Origin: Capniomyces stellatus
Taxonomy: Eukaryota > Kickxellomycota > Harpellomycetes > Harpellales > Legeriomycetaceae
Length of the DNA stretch: 64,000 nt
Direction: 5' to 3'
Assembly (NCBI GenBank): GCA_001661515.1
Contig: LUVW01000031.1
Location: 62,001-126,000, forward strand
Shown: positions 35,088 to 45,561 of the stretch, piece after piece
How positions within the stretch are numbered: the stretch's first letter is position 1
Layout of the letters: each line of letters starts with the position of its first letter
Made by a program: the position numbers and the translations under genes
The notes under the pieces: generated by a model
What the model saw: only the letters and a program-made list of their open reading frames with translations
What the model was told of the DNA's origin: nothing
The model's database searches: none

Positions 35088-35978
35088 CTATTTTAGAATG
35101 GACTGAATGTAGGGCTGGTAATCCCAACTTGATACCAGCTGTTCAAACTGAGTCGGCGTGCAATTTCCTTTTCTCAACACATTTACAATCACTTCCTATA
35201 AACACCGATAATCAGCATCCACAGCGTCAGTTATACACCAAGTGGCAATCTCATACCTATCATAAAGCCTCTCCTTCCTACTCCAATATTAGTCAATAAA
35301 CTTCAATACTAATGCTACCTTTAGTTGGATCTCGGTTTCAAACAATCGAACAGAGTTTTCTATCTCGCTTGGACAGAAATAGCCCGAGTACTCTGATGTC
35401 TGTTTGCTATTCTTCAAACCACCTTTACCGCCGCTGTTGTCGCTATTATTGCCGTTAAAATGTGTGTTGTGGCTAAACGGCTTTGGTTTCTGCTCACCGT
35501 CTACATTTTTTTTGCTTTTGTTGCATACATCTTCCGCCATTTGTTTTGACTTGTCCATTTTGCTCTCGCCTTCATGCCTTTTTGTTACATTGTAGCATTC
35601 TGCATGCATTTTTCCAACTATTCCTGACACTATGGTATTATTTCCAAACAGCAATGTACACAAATAAACAAAAAAAAACTAATATAATTAGTGCTGATTT
35701 TCCATTATTATCTAACGTTGTGTTGAACATTTATCCGTTCAATTCATACAACTTTTTATATTCTAATTCAAAGAAATAAAGTATCCGTACTCTTATCTAT
35801 AATCTCTTCCAGGTCAGAATATTCAAGCGCATTCACTGAATCTGAATCGTGCCTCGTTTCATTTTCCGCTTGTGAAGCCAAACTCGAATCTGAAGTTTTG
35901 TTTTGTTTTGAAGCTGGTTTTTCCAGCCGGTTTAGCACCCCCTTCCCTTGGTTGTGTAGATCCAACCATTCTTCAACT
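35088..35978 (-). CDS. CINP-like protein (55LCC/AFG2 partner family), 5' exon not resolved
   Basis: Three minus-strand exons join in phase: 35978-35791, 35629-35319 and 35195-35088 (introns 161 and 123 nt), about 202 residues. The parts resemble CDK2-interacting protein CINP: an N-terminal EEWLDLHNQGKGVLNRL (CINP has a Trp-centred helix here), DLEEIIDKMSGIVGKMH across intron 1, and a C-terminal block SEIENSVRLFETEIQLK joined to FEQLVSSWDYQPYIQSIL, where CINP has a closely similar Trp...Gln-Pro-Tyr ending. CINP acts with SPATA5/AFG2-type AAA+ ATPases in ribosome maturation and chromatin unfolding. The middle is low-complexity. The first exon shown begins after an acceptor-like TAG with a split codon, so the start codon must lie further upstream (above 35978); I could not place it. 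Confidence 0.6.
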
Positions 35979-36973
35979 CTATTATTTGCATTCAAGTATT
36001 CAAAAATAAATTAGTTTCGTCAACTCTATCGAATTTATTTGCCTTTTTTTCAATACAACTATTAACAGTGTGTTTATAGATTGTGTTTAATCTGTTGAAC
36101 TTGCAATGAATCCATATTCCAGCTGTTGTACTTTATCTCTTGTTTTTTTATTTCTCCTGCTAATTTATTCTGCTGTTTGTTCTGTTTGTTCGTTTTCTTT
36201 AAAGTGTGAATTTGTGAATTGTAACGGCGTTAATAAAACAAAAGATAAATGTACAGTTTTAGTTGATCAAATCGGAATTACTAGCATTTTTGCTTTTTTT
36301 TAAAAAAAAATACTATATTCATTGTTCAAGTTTGGTATTGTGATTTTGATCTTGAACTAATTGGTGTTTAAATTGATTGATCAAAGCAAATCTACCGTTA
36401 ATTTGGCGCAATGTCTATATTTTAAACTCTAATATATTTTTAACTATCAAAATACCCAAACGTAATTGTAAGTATGTGTGCGGAAGCATTAAGTTTGCAA
36501 AGTCTCTTAAAAAGTCTTTTTCTGTAGAAAAGTTCCCCTGCACTGTATCCGTAATCTGCGTTTCCGCCGCCACCTTCTCTTCCGTTAAAGAAAGAGTAGT
36601 AGTCCAGATCCGACACTTTTTACCCTTACTAGCTCCTCAACAAATCCTTTCTTATTAATCAACAAAAGTCAAGTTGATTTTTTCATTTTTTTTTTCCTTT
36701 TTCATTTTCAAGTTACTAGGATATTTGTTGGAATAAGCCATTCTTTCTTTTGCTGCTTTATCCGCACAGACTCGGTTTTAACAAAACGGTGTTTAAATAC
36801 GATGGTATCATATTATGTGGACTCGGAGTAGAAAGATCAACTGAAGAAAGATTAAAAAAAAAGAACAATGGGTAATAGCAGAAACAAAAGATAAAGAAGA
36901 TAAAGAAGATAAAGAAGAAAAGGAAGAAAGAAGAATAAAAAAAAAGCAAATAAAGGAATAATTGTAAATGTGA
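35979..36973. other. Region between CINP-like gene and SIR2, holds possible unassigned exon(s)
   Basis: Should contain the missing 5' exon of the CINP-like gene. A less AT-rich island at about 36460-36600 reads like protein in two minus-strand frames (one contains YYSFFNGREGGGG) but has no clear start or paired splice sites. The rest is AT-rich; GAAGATAAA repeats lie near 36895-36925. Confidence 0.4.
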
Positions 36974-39489
36974 TTATGATTGTGGTGAGCCTGCACCAAA
37001 AATGTCGGAAATTTTATCGTTAGAAATGTGGGTGTTAGGGTCGGGATTAGAGTTAAAAATCGAGCGTTTGATGGCGTTAGTGTTGCCGATTTGCTTTTCC
37101 AAGTACTGGTAGACGTCTTCAAGAGCAACTTGGTTTCCGTTAAATAGATGCCAGTTTTCAGGAATCAGGTCGTGGAGGTTGGAGTCGGCAGAGTTTCTAG
37201 TTTTGATGGACTTATCGCCACTTTCAGGATTTGCATAATTATTTGCAGCCGAGCCGTCGATGTTTTCAGCAGCTGGGCCGCCCAGTACATTGGCAGTTGA
37301 CTGGGGCAGGGATTGGGGTTTCTTGGAGACTCTGCTGAAGGGTTCAGCGACAGTTTGAATGTACTCGTCGCTTAGCGAGGACCCACCAGGCAGTTTTTGA
37401 TGTTCGAGATTCCACCCGAGACGGTAGCACAGATAGGCGACAATATCGTCAGAGTTTCCGAGCAGCTGGACGTCAAAGTTGAGATGTGTGATTGGGGTTC
37501 TATTGATGACAATTTGTGGAATGTCGTGTGGCAAGTGGCCCATTATCTCGCTTACAGGTGCAACCTTCAGGCTGCTCCCCATGACCACCAACAAATCAAC
37601 CTTGTCACGGTCCTCGGCCAAGCTTTGGTCAAACACTTGGGGCAGTTTTTCGCCAAAAAACACAATATCGGGCTTCATGATTCCTTGAACCAGCTCGTAA
37701 TCGTCATCGTCGTCTTCTTCCTCACACTCGTCTTCTCTGTATACATCGCTGGTCCTCTTTTTGGCGTCGTGCTGCAGGCTTGAGGTGGCCGGAATGTCGA
37801 TCACCGGGTTACTGTGGACGGCTGAGCTAATGACGTCGCAGTCTAGGCTGGAGGGTTTGTTCTTGTTGAACAAATCGGGTCTTTTCAGCTCTTTTTTCTT
37901 CTTGAGGCATATTGGGCAGTACGAAATGCTCTTGTTCATAACATCGTCTCTGATGTCCTCGCCATTACACTTGTACCCACACTTTATACACGTAGCCGAC
38001 GCAAAGCTGCCGTGGCAGTTCAGCACCTTCTGAATGCCCGTCGCCTGCTCCAAAGTGTCGATATTCTGCGTGTAGTTCCTCAGCAGCTTGTCGCGGTCCT
38101 CCAGCAGCTTTATAAACGCGTGCGATGGCGATGGCTCAAAGTTGTCTGGGTACAACTCTTTTGCAAACGAGTAAAACAAACTCGGATTCTCCATAAAATA
38201 GTCAATGTCAAACATTTGCTGCGGGTCGTCCAGCCCAAACTCATTCGCCAACTGCTGGTATATTCCCTGCGGCGATCGGAAATCTGGAATCCCACATGAC
38301 ACCGATACCCCCGCTCCCGTCAACACCATCGTCCGCTTCGCCCTCCGCATCAAAAACAACACGTCATCTATCGTGTTGATTTGTGAAAGCTTTGGCCTCT
38401 TTTGCAAAAACTTTCTAATCGAGTACTTTAGCAATGGCACCAACTGAATGTCTGTTGACTCTTGCGTATGAAAGTACTATTAATTTATTTATTATTTATT
38501 TAATTAATTATTTAATCGTTTATTTACTCCCTAATCCAACATCCAACATCCCCCCTGTATACCAAACTTACCAGTCTTGGCTCAAATACCCTCAACAACG
38601 ACCCTATCGAATACTCGTTCGTCTCCACATATTTTTTCAAAAACCCCTCCAATCCAAGCTTTCTTGACTCCTCTTGCATCTTTGTAGCCTCTTGCTCGCT
38701 CTCTACCTTTTTTTTCTCTACCCCTCCCTCTCCCAAACCCATCTCTCCATCGCCGCCATTCTCCTTACCCTCGAACGCCTCCAGTATATCCATTTCCAAC
38801 TCCATTTCTAGTTCCTCCTCCGAATCCAATTCCGAATCAAACTCTTCCTCTGATTCTGAGTCTACCCCTGATCCATACTCCATATCTATAATATTCTTGT
38901 TTTCCAGTATTAATCTCATATCCACATTCTGAGTTTCTTCCTCTCCTGACATTAATTCCTCCTCCTCTTCCTCTTCATCCTCCTCTTCTTGTTCGCCTTC
39001 ACCTTCCTCTTCCTCTTCTCCGCTACCATTGCCATTCTCACCTTCTTCACCTTTTTGCTCCTTTGAATCTTCATCACTACATTCTTCCATCCCCTGCATA
39101 CTCTTTTCTGCTCTTTCCTTAATCATCTCTAAATTACTCTCGCTGTTTATATGTATCCTTTCGAGTTCTGAAGGTTTTGGTGTCGATACTTGTTCCCCGC
39201 TCAGAAATTTGTTTTTGATTCCTTTAAATTCCTCTGTTTTATCCTCAGCCGGTTCTAACGCTGCACTTTTGCTTTCCTCTTGCTTGTGTTTCTTGTATTT
39301 ACTTGGATTTCCAACCATTATATCCGCTGTTCCCGACTCCCCAGCCTCTTTACTATTATCTTCTCGTTCTGCTTCTACTATTTCTTTTTCATCGTCTATT
39401 TCCAACCCGACCGATTCTGCATCACGCTTCGTGTTATTGGAATTCTTTATAATATCTTCTCCCTCTTTATTCTTTTCAGCAGCTGACAT
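36974..39489 (-). CDS. SIR2: Sir2 NAD-dependent protein deacetylase, two exons
   Basis: Exons 39489-38572 and 38443-36974 (intron GTAAGT...CAG, 128 nt, phase 0) join to 795 residues. Exon 1 is a strongly acidic, Glu-rich N-terminus ending in a helical GLEGFLKKYVETNEYSIGSL block, as in the Sir2/Hst1 subgroup. The catalytic core has GAGVSVSCGIPDFRS (NAD binding), TQNID, the catalytic His450 in NCHGS, zinc cysteines at 458, 461, 482 and 485, KPDIVFFGE, and GSSLKV. Roughly 70 residues, including a run of Glu and Asp, are inserted between the zinc module and KPDIVFFGE; yeast Sir2 has a shorter insert there. The C-terminus extends well past the core. Likely role: histone deacetylation and silencing in the nucleus. 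All catalytic and zinc residues are present. Confidence 0.95.
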
Positions 39490-40614
39490 TGTCTTTTATA
39501 TTTTGCTAGTCCTATCACCCTAATTTTTTATTGCTACTTTATTACTGCGAATTACTATTACTACCCCAATGCTATTTTTTTTTCCAATTTAATTGTTTAT
39601 TTCGTTTTTTTTATTGTATTGATTCCAAAACTATTTTTACTAATCCAAAAGACAATCTGGTATAACACACCGGTAATTCTATTCAATCTTTTTTTGAATT
39701 CTAAATTTCAGTAAAACTTTTATGTGCTCGAACATTGTTATTTAACAATTTCAAAAAAAAAATTATCTACTTCAATAATTACAAATTTTCAACTTTCACC
39801 ATCTTTTTTTGTTAGCCAGTAGCTTTTCTTGTAACCACTATTATTTGTATTTTTTTGAAGCTTTAATTGTGTTTGTGTTATTAGCTTTTACCGCGTTACA
39901 TTACATAACAACAATATTCCAACTCGTGTTTTTTTAAATAACGGTAAATCCTTAATGACTAGACAAACCCAGCTCCAATTAATTCAAATGACCTTTAAGC
40001 ACTGTTAAAATTACTACTGAACAACTCTATTTTTTTACGCATTGTCACTTTTTTTTCCTTCTTTCTAGCATGTAAAACCAAAGTAAACAACTTGGTTGAA
40101 CCAAGGTCACTTTATATTTACTAGTAAATAGTCCCGTCCAATTACTACATTTTAGTGGCATTTTATAAACTTGGTGTCGAATTAATTCGATCGTTTTATT
40201 TATTTTTAAATAACGAAAGATTCGGCTCTCTATTCCACGATTTAAATAGAGATAATAGAAACACGCTTTTGCTTTTACCTTTTACCTTTTACCTTTTACC
40301 TTTTACCTTTTACCTTTTACCTTTTACCTTTCACATTTTACCTTTACCGTTTTTTTGCCTCTAAAACTATAATTTTTTTATTGAAAAGTCAAAAGCAAAG
40401 GTCAGTTTAAACTCCAAAATCAAGAGTCGGTTAATTTTATGAATCTTGAAAACCACGTAAAGATTAAATCAGGTACAAGGCACAAAAGCACCAAGTAAAA
40501 ATATAATACCAGCCATAATTATAACAGGTAGGGGTTTAAAAAAATTCTCTACTAAAAACAAAGTCGAATCAATAGCAGCATCAATCAACGATATATTCCC
40601 AAGAGCTTGTAAAG
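39490..40614. other. Divergent intergenic region of SIR2 and EBP-type gene
   Basis: AT-rich; no gene. Contains a perfect 7-nt repeat array at 40272-40327 on the side of the sterol isomerase gene. Confidence 0.6.
40272..40327. repeat. (CTTTTAC)8 tandem repeat
   Basis: Eight perfect copies of CTTTTAC with degenerate copies on both sides, about 290 nt upstream of the EBP-type gene. A closely similar array (CTTTTTAC) sits just upstream of the VNX1-like start codon. Confidence 0.95.
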
Positions 40615-41310
40615 ATGACGGACCACATTCATCCCTATTACCCAGAGTCAGCAAGCATTCCGAATTACCGGCCATTGACGCTTTCAAAGCCTCTTATATT
40701 TTCATACTTTAGCGTCTTTATTTCAACGGTGATAGCGACGGGACTGATCCTTGTTAGAAAGTCAAATCTTGAAAGAAAAGCTAGAAAAATGCAAAGTTTG
40801 AACGGATTGGACACGTTTTCAGTAATATGGTTTAGCGTCTGTGGAGCTTTGCATCTATTTTTTGAGGGCTACTATATTATTTACCATCGGACACTAGCGG
40901 AAAGCAGCTTTATATTTGCAGAGGCAATGAAAGAGTATGCTCTATCTGATAGTCGATACTTGACAGGCGACACATTCACTTTGGTTATTGAAACATTTAC
41001 TTTTTTTGTTGTTGGTCCAATGTCGATACTCACGGTTCTAGGGATAACAAGAGATTTACCAACCCGACATATCACACAGCTGGTGTGCTCTGTATACCAC
41101 CTATATGGTGTCACTTTGTACATTCTAACTAACATGTATGAAGGCTATATTCACACTCACCCTCACCCATTTTATTTCTGGGTATATTTTTTGCTGTTTA
41201 ACATCCCTTGGGCCATTGTTCCGACATTTCTCATCGCCCAGTCCACAAAAGCTGTCTGTAGAAGCATGCTTATCAGCCAGAACTTGGATGCTGCAGCATA
41301 CAAGCGATAA
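40615..41310 (+). CDS. EBP-family sterol delta8-delta7 isomerase, copy A
   Basis: Single-exon 231-residue membrane protein of the EXPERA/emopamil-binding family, which moves the ring double bond in sterol synthesis in the ER. Visible residues match those known to line the EBP site: His80 and Glu84 in LHLFFEGYY, the Glu and Thr of VIETFTFFVVGP, and Asn and Trp in LFNIPWAIVP. Other family landmarks are EYALSDSRYLTGDTFT and HPFYFWVYF. Four to five transmembrane segments are evident. One change is notable: the family's Gly-Asp-Val-Leu-Tyr is Gly-Val-Thr-Leu-Tyr here, while copy B at 48289 keeps Gly-Asp. Well-studied fungi use the unrelated Erg2 for this step, so the physiological role cannot be assumed. 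The ends are close to human EBP in length. Confidence 0.88.
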   Translation: MTDHIHPYYPESASIPNYRPLTLSKPLIFSYFSVFISTVIATGLILVRKSNLERKARKMQSLNGLDTFSVIWFSVCGALHLFFEGYYIIYHRTLAESSFIFAEAMKEYALSDSRYLTGDTFTLVIETFTFFVVGPMSILTVLGITRDLPTRHITQLVCSVYHLYGVTLYILTNMYEGYIHTHPHPFYFWVYFLLFNIPWAIVPTFLIAQSTKAVCRSMLISQNLDAAAYKR

Positions 41311-43391
41311 ATGGCTACACCTTTTATTCGCCAATATTGGCCTGATTCAATATACTTTTGTAGCTCGTGACCTTTTCATTTGCATGTATCCCACTCCAAC
41401 ATTAATGAATCAACATCATTTTAATTCAACTGATCGCTTAATTTCTCCATTGAAGTATGATGGATATATTTATTTTATCGATTGAAATATCGCACTAAGA
41501 GGATTGGTTTTCTTTTTGTCAAGTTTGTACAAGCATCAGATATAACATCACTTAATATTTGTAGTACTGCTTAGGTCGTGTGCAAAGCCAAACGCACCAA
41601 CGCTTTTATTAATACACTCTTAAGCTTTGTTGGATAAGTTTAACAGATTGAGTGCAATTGCTGACTACACCAGAGTAGTCGACTTCAAAGGCCCACTGGT
41701 GATTACACCAAAGTGTTACTTTCAACACTTACACCTGATTAGTTGAGCCAATATTTGATATTTTTCAACCATCACTCCTCTACTTGGATTCAAAGTGTTG
41801 GGTGAATTCGAACCAATTAAAATTTGCTTTCAGTTCGACTTTGTGAATATTCCGAAATAAATCATTGAATTGACCACTCTAAAGAATTACATATTTACTA
41901 TTCTGCAGTTCAACTGTTGGTTGTACTGCAAAACCAACCCAGTTGCATAGTAAATGAAGGTGTTTATCAACGAAAGCATCAATGGTTTATATAAAACCCA
42001 TACTCGATCTGTGATTTATGGAACAAGGCTAAGTGTAAAAAAAAACGAAGGCGACTCCGGTAAAAATCAGCTTCAGTAAGTCTAGGCTCAATCTAGTGCA
42101 AGAAATAGGCATTTAGGCAAACTGTCAGGATATGTTTATTTGAGGTACTTAACTATTACTATTTTATTTATTAAAAGTGTATTTAAAATCCTGGTGATAA
42201 AAAGTATTTTATATAATTTCAATAAATAAAAAAAAAGTATTTTATTGCTAAAGATATCACAGCAATAAAATCTTGGTCCATTTATTTAAAAACTTATGAA
42301 TATAAAAATTGGAATTATTAACTAATTATTAAAATAATTATAGTAAAATATAATTAAAACGTTATAGTTAATTCGTGAAAAATGCCTAGTTCTTGGCATT
42401 TCAGTTTAACTAATTTAATTGGTTAATGTTCATGACACAAAAAAGGCTTGTATTTATAACATAAAAAAAACTAGTCAGGATTAGATCACTCGATAAAAAA
42501 AAGCTTAAGAAAAACAATATTAGATCATCAAAAACCCATTTTTAAAGCTAGCTAGTGTCAGGGCTACAGCATATTTTGTATTAACTACCAGAGTATTCGA
42601 CAAGTTCAAGCTCATACACCTTTTTTCACAAAATGAGGTTTTATTTGCATTTAAATCAGAGTCTATTAGTATAAAATAGATGTAAGGATATTCTAATAGC
42701 GTCACACAATTGATATGTGTTATGTTTTAATTCTTTATTTAATAATTAGTTAATATAATATAGTTTACTTAACCAACTATTTAATAATAATAAAACTGGA
42801 TAAAGAGAAAACCAACTTTTACTTCAGTGTCTTCTTCTAACTCATTTTATACTTCGTATACTTTGTATTTCGTTAATGTTAGTTCTGTTATTTCGATAGT
42901 CGACTATTCAATAGTGTAGTATCTAATATATATACTCGAACTAGTTTCGTCTTGTGTTTTATCGTAAAGGTAGGTGATTTGTAAAGTGTGTTTAACATAT
43001 TCTAGATTGTCGTTGATATAATTATTATAACATAACAATAAAAAAAATAGCTTGATTCGAAATTGTTAATTCGATTTTTATTTTATGCGTGGTTTGATTT
43101 TAAAAGCATAATAACTAAATACAATCAATCGAGGAGAAATCAGAAAATATTGCTTAAACTACAATTCTGGTGAGAAATATAGTAGAATAACCTGGCAAAA
43201 AAAAATATCAACATTTACTATCACAACTACAAGATTGAAAGTTTTGGCGTTCCAATATACCAGGTTTGTATAAATAGCAATAGCACAGTCTTACTGTTAA
43301 ACTTTTCCTATTCTCTTTATATTTCATCGCTACAAGAAACTATCAACCAAGTATCAGGCGTTCCAAACTTCAGTAAGCAAAACATCTCAAA
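41311..43391. other. Intergenic region with possible gene relic
   Basis: Very AT-rich, especially 42130-42480. Around 41640-41880 two short plus-strand frames read like protein (for example DYTRVVDFKGPLVITP) but are separated by stops. The right end holds the protease promoter. Confidence 0.5.
43269..43276 (+). promoter_or_regulatory. TATA box of S1 protease copy A
   Basis: TATAAATA, 123 nt upstream of the start codon. Copy B has a TATAAAA at a similar distance. Confidence 0.6.
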
Positions 43392-44408
43392 ATGCTCATT
43401 TCGCCTCTATCTTTGGTTCTATCGTCAGTGTTCTTCACTGGGTCCATGGGACAGAGTACCTCAGGAAAAGCCCGTATAGTCAATGGGTCTGCATCAGTTA
43501 TCTCTGAATTCTCAGCTATTGGGAGCTTGGGTGCTATTCAGGATAATAAGTACAGTTACGGTTGTGGGGGCACATTGATTTCAGACACTATTTTCTTGAC
43601 AGCGGCCCATTGCATATATCGCGCCAAAGACATGCCTGATTTAAGTCCTATTAATATAGTCTTTGGACAGTCTGATCTTCGTCAAAATATTACAAAGTTC
43701 CATCAATTGGCTAAGTTAACCATTCACGAAGATTTCATACTCATTGGAGAAAGAATTGAATTTGACATTGCCATCATTACCTTGAAAGAACCTGTCAACA
43801 TGCCTAACGTGAAGCCAGCCAAGATCTATGGCGGAAAAATCACTGATGACATGGAGCTAACCGTTGCTGGATGGGGGTTGACGAGTAATGATGATGATGC
43901 AAAGGGATCACCAATCTTGTTGAAAACCGATATTTCAATCTCAAGCGACCCGCTTTGCAAAGAGCTTACACCATCCTGGGATGGGGATAACAACAATGGT
44001 CTGATTTGCTCAATCCCTAAAAAAGAAGAGTCAATGTGCTTTGGTGATTCAGGTGGGCCTGTATACACATCAGTTGGTGACAGCGCCTCATTAGTAGGAA
44101 TTGTTAGTTTTGGCCTGGCCCGTGACAAGTCTTTGGGCACTAAGATTTGTGGTGTTAAAGATTCAGCTGCTTACTACAATCACCCATACCATTACATTGA
44201 CTGGATCGTTTCCAAAACCGGACTCAAAAAGAGCGATATTGTATTTTCAGACACTTCCAAGACCAGCACGGATAAAGCCGCAACCACTGCTGCTGCAACC
44301 ACTGCTGCCGCAGCCACTACCACCAAATCGTCAGCAATTAGAGTTGCCGACTTGAAATTCGGTGTCGTTTGTTCGCTTATGTTGGCTTTTGTAGTCTCAA
44401 TCTTTTAA
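43392..44408 (+). CDS. Secreted S1 (chymotrypsin-fold) serine protease, copy A, GPI-like tail
   Basis: Intronless, 338 residues. A signal peptide (about 1-21, ending SMGQ) and a short propeptide precede the activation site, Lys-Ala-Arg before IVNGS. The triad is complete: His in LTAAHC, Asp in FDIAIITL, Ser in GDSGGP. The residue six before the active Ser, which sets S1 specificity, is Ser (S-M-C-F-G-D-S), as in chymotrypsin, not the Asp of trypsin. After the catalytic domain comes an Ala/Thr-rich linker from repeated GCAACC-like codons and a C-terminal hydrophobic segment (SLMLAFVVSIF), which looks like a GPI-anchor signal, so the enzyme may be held at the cell surface. Copy B is nearly identical in the body but lacks this tail. 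S1 proteases are uncommon in fungi apart from animal-associated and early-diverging groups. Confidence 0.9.
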   Translation: MLISPLSLVLSSVFFTGSMGQSTSGKARIVNGSASVISEFSAIGSLGAIQDNKYSYGCGGTLISDTIFLTAAHCIYRAKDMPDLSPINIVFGQSDLRQNITKFHQLAKLTIHEDFILIGERIEFDIAIITLKEPVNMPNVKPAKIYGGKITDDMELTVAGWGLTSNDDDAKGSPILLKTDISISSDPLCKELTPSWDGDNNNGLICSIPKKEESMCFGDSGGPVYTSVGDSASLVGIVSFGLARDKSLGTKICGVKDSAAYYNHPYHYIDWIVSKTGLKKSDIVFSDTSKTSTDKAATTAAATTAAAATTTKSSAIRVADLKFGVVCSLMLAFVVSIF

Positions 44409-45561
44409 TTCAGCCTTTTTTTAGTAATATTGAATAAAAAGTACCAACTTTCAACAATTAATGAATAAATGAAAAAAAGTGAAAAAAATGAAAAAAATGA
44501 AATATTTAAAACACCAATTGCGTTTCCATAACTATACCAGATAATTGAGTAAGAAGGCGGAATAGGCGTGTTTCAAAGGCTTTACGCGATTCATTCAGAT
44601 TTCTGTAGGCGGCGGTCAAATGAAACTTTGTTTACAATTACGTGAAGCTAAATGGCATGTTGGTATAGTTCCTGTTCCAATATCCAATTACGCCTGTGTA
44701 TAGTGGGTTATTCCAAAAAAACAAAAGGGCCTAGTAAGGGTGTTTTCAATATGGCTAGTCTCTCTGTTCCTGCATTAAAAAGTTACTCTGAACTGGCGCA
44801 CTCGTTTAGATGCATTTTAGTGATAAACATATAGGGAATAGTAGGAATAGCAGACAAAGGCAATGGTAAGTAGGATGGCTAGGGATGATTTGATTGTGTT
44901 GATAATTCAACATGGAGAGCAAATAAATAATGACATTAAAAATAAAGAAAAGCTGGCTTGACTAATGAAAAATCAATAGTTTGTAAGATTCAACATTTTT
45001 TTAAATAAAAATGTTAATTTTTGAATAATAAATTTGTTTGTTTTTGAATTGTTTTCTATTTCGATTTTTCCAGATAAAATACAAAATTGTAGTTAAAAAT
45101 CAGAATCACCTGATTAAAGAGAAAAAAACGATAGGATCAATTCGACCATCATAAAAGCATTATTATCTCGACGCAGCAGTAGCAGCCGTACTTGGATCGG
45201 AGAATTGATTACTAGGTAAAAACAAAGATATAGTTCATGTGCAGGTTTAGATTGTTTTGATTATTTTATTGTTTGGTAAGATAAATCCCAAATCAAACAG
45301 AAAAAGATTCGAATACTTTTCTTCGCACAGGTTTCAACGACACTAAAAAGTGCAGCCTGTTATAAAATATCAGTGAAGATCGGTAAAAAAAATTAATCTT
45401 GAAACTTGAGCGTGTAATTAAAACAGAATTGACTATGGTTCTTTGTTGAGTAGCAGTGAATCGGGATAATCGAATACCTACCACAGTAAACAGTAATATA
45501 ATCACAGTTGAGGGGACAGGAAAGAGAAAGAGAAAGAATATAAAATAAAAATCATTAAACA
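44409..45561. other. Intergenic region upstream of NSP1
   Basis: No supported gene. AT-rich except for about 44540-44850, which has a more even composition but only short open frames. Confidence 0.55.

Noticed and set aside
35196..35318. An extra mini-exon (AAGGAGAGGCTTTATGATAG) within the last CINP-like intron
   Set aside because: It has splice-like borders but no phase allows it to join both neighbours without a stop; direct joining of the flanking exons keeps the frame.
36377..36658. 93-codon plus-strand frame downstream of SIR2
   Set aside because: Hydrophobic mixed sequence without a family match; the opposite strand is at least as protein-like, so neither was called.
40272..40327. Telomere-like repeat
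   Set aside because: The unit CTTTTAC is not a known fungal telomere repeat of the TTAGGG type, and genes lie on both sides.
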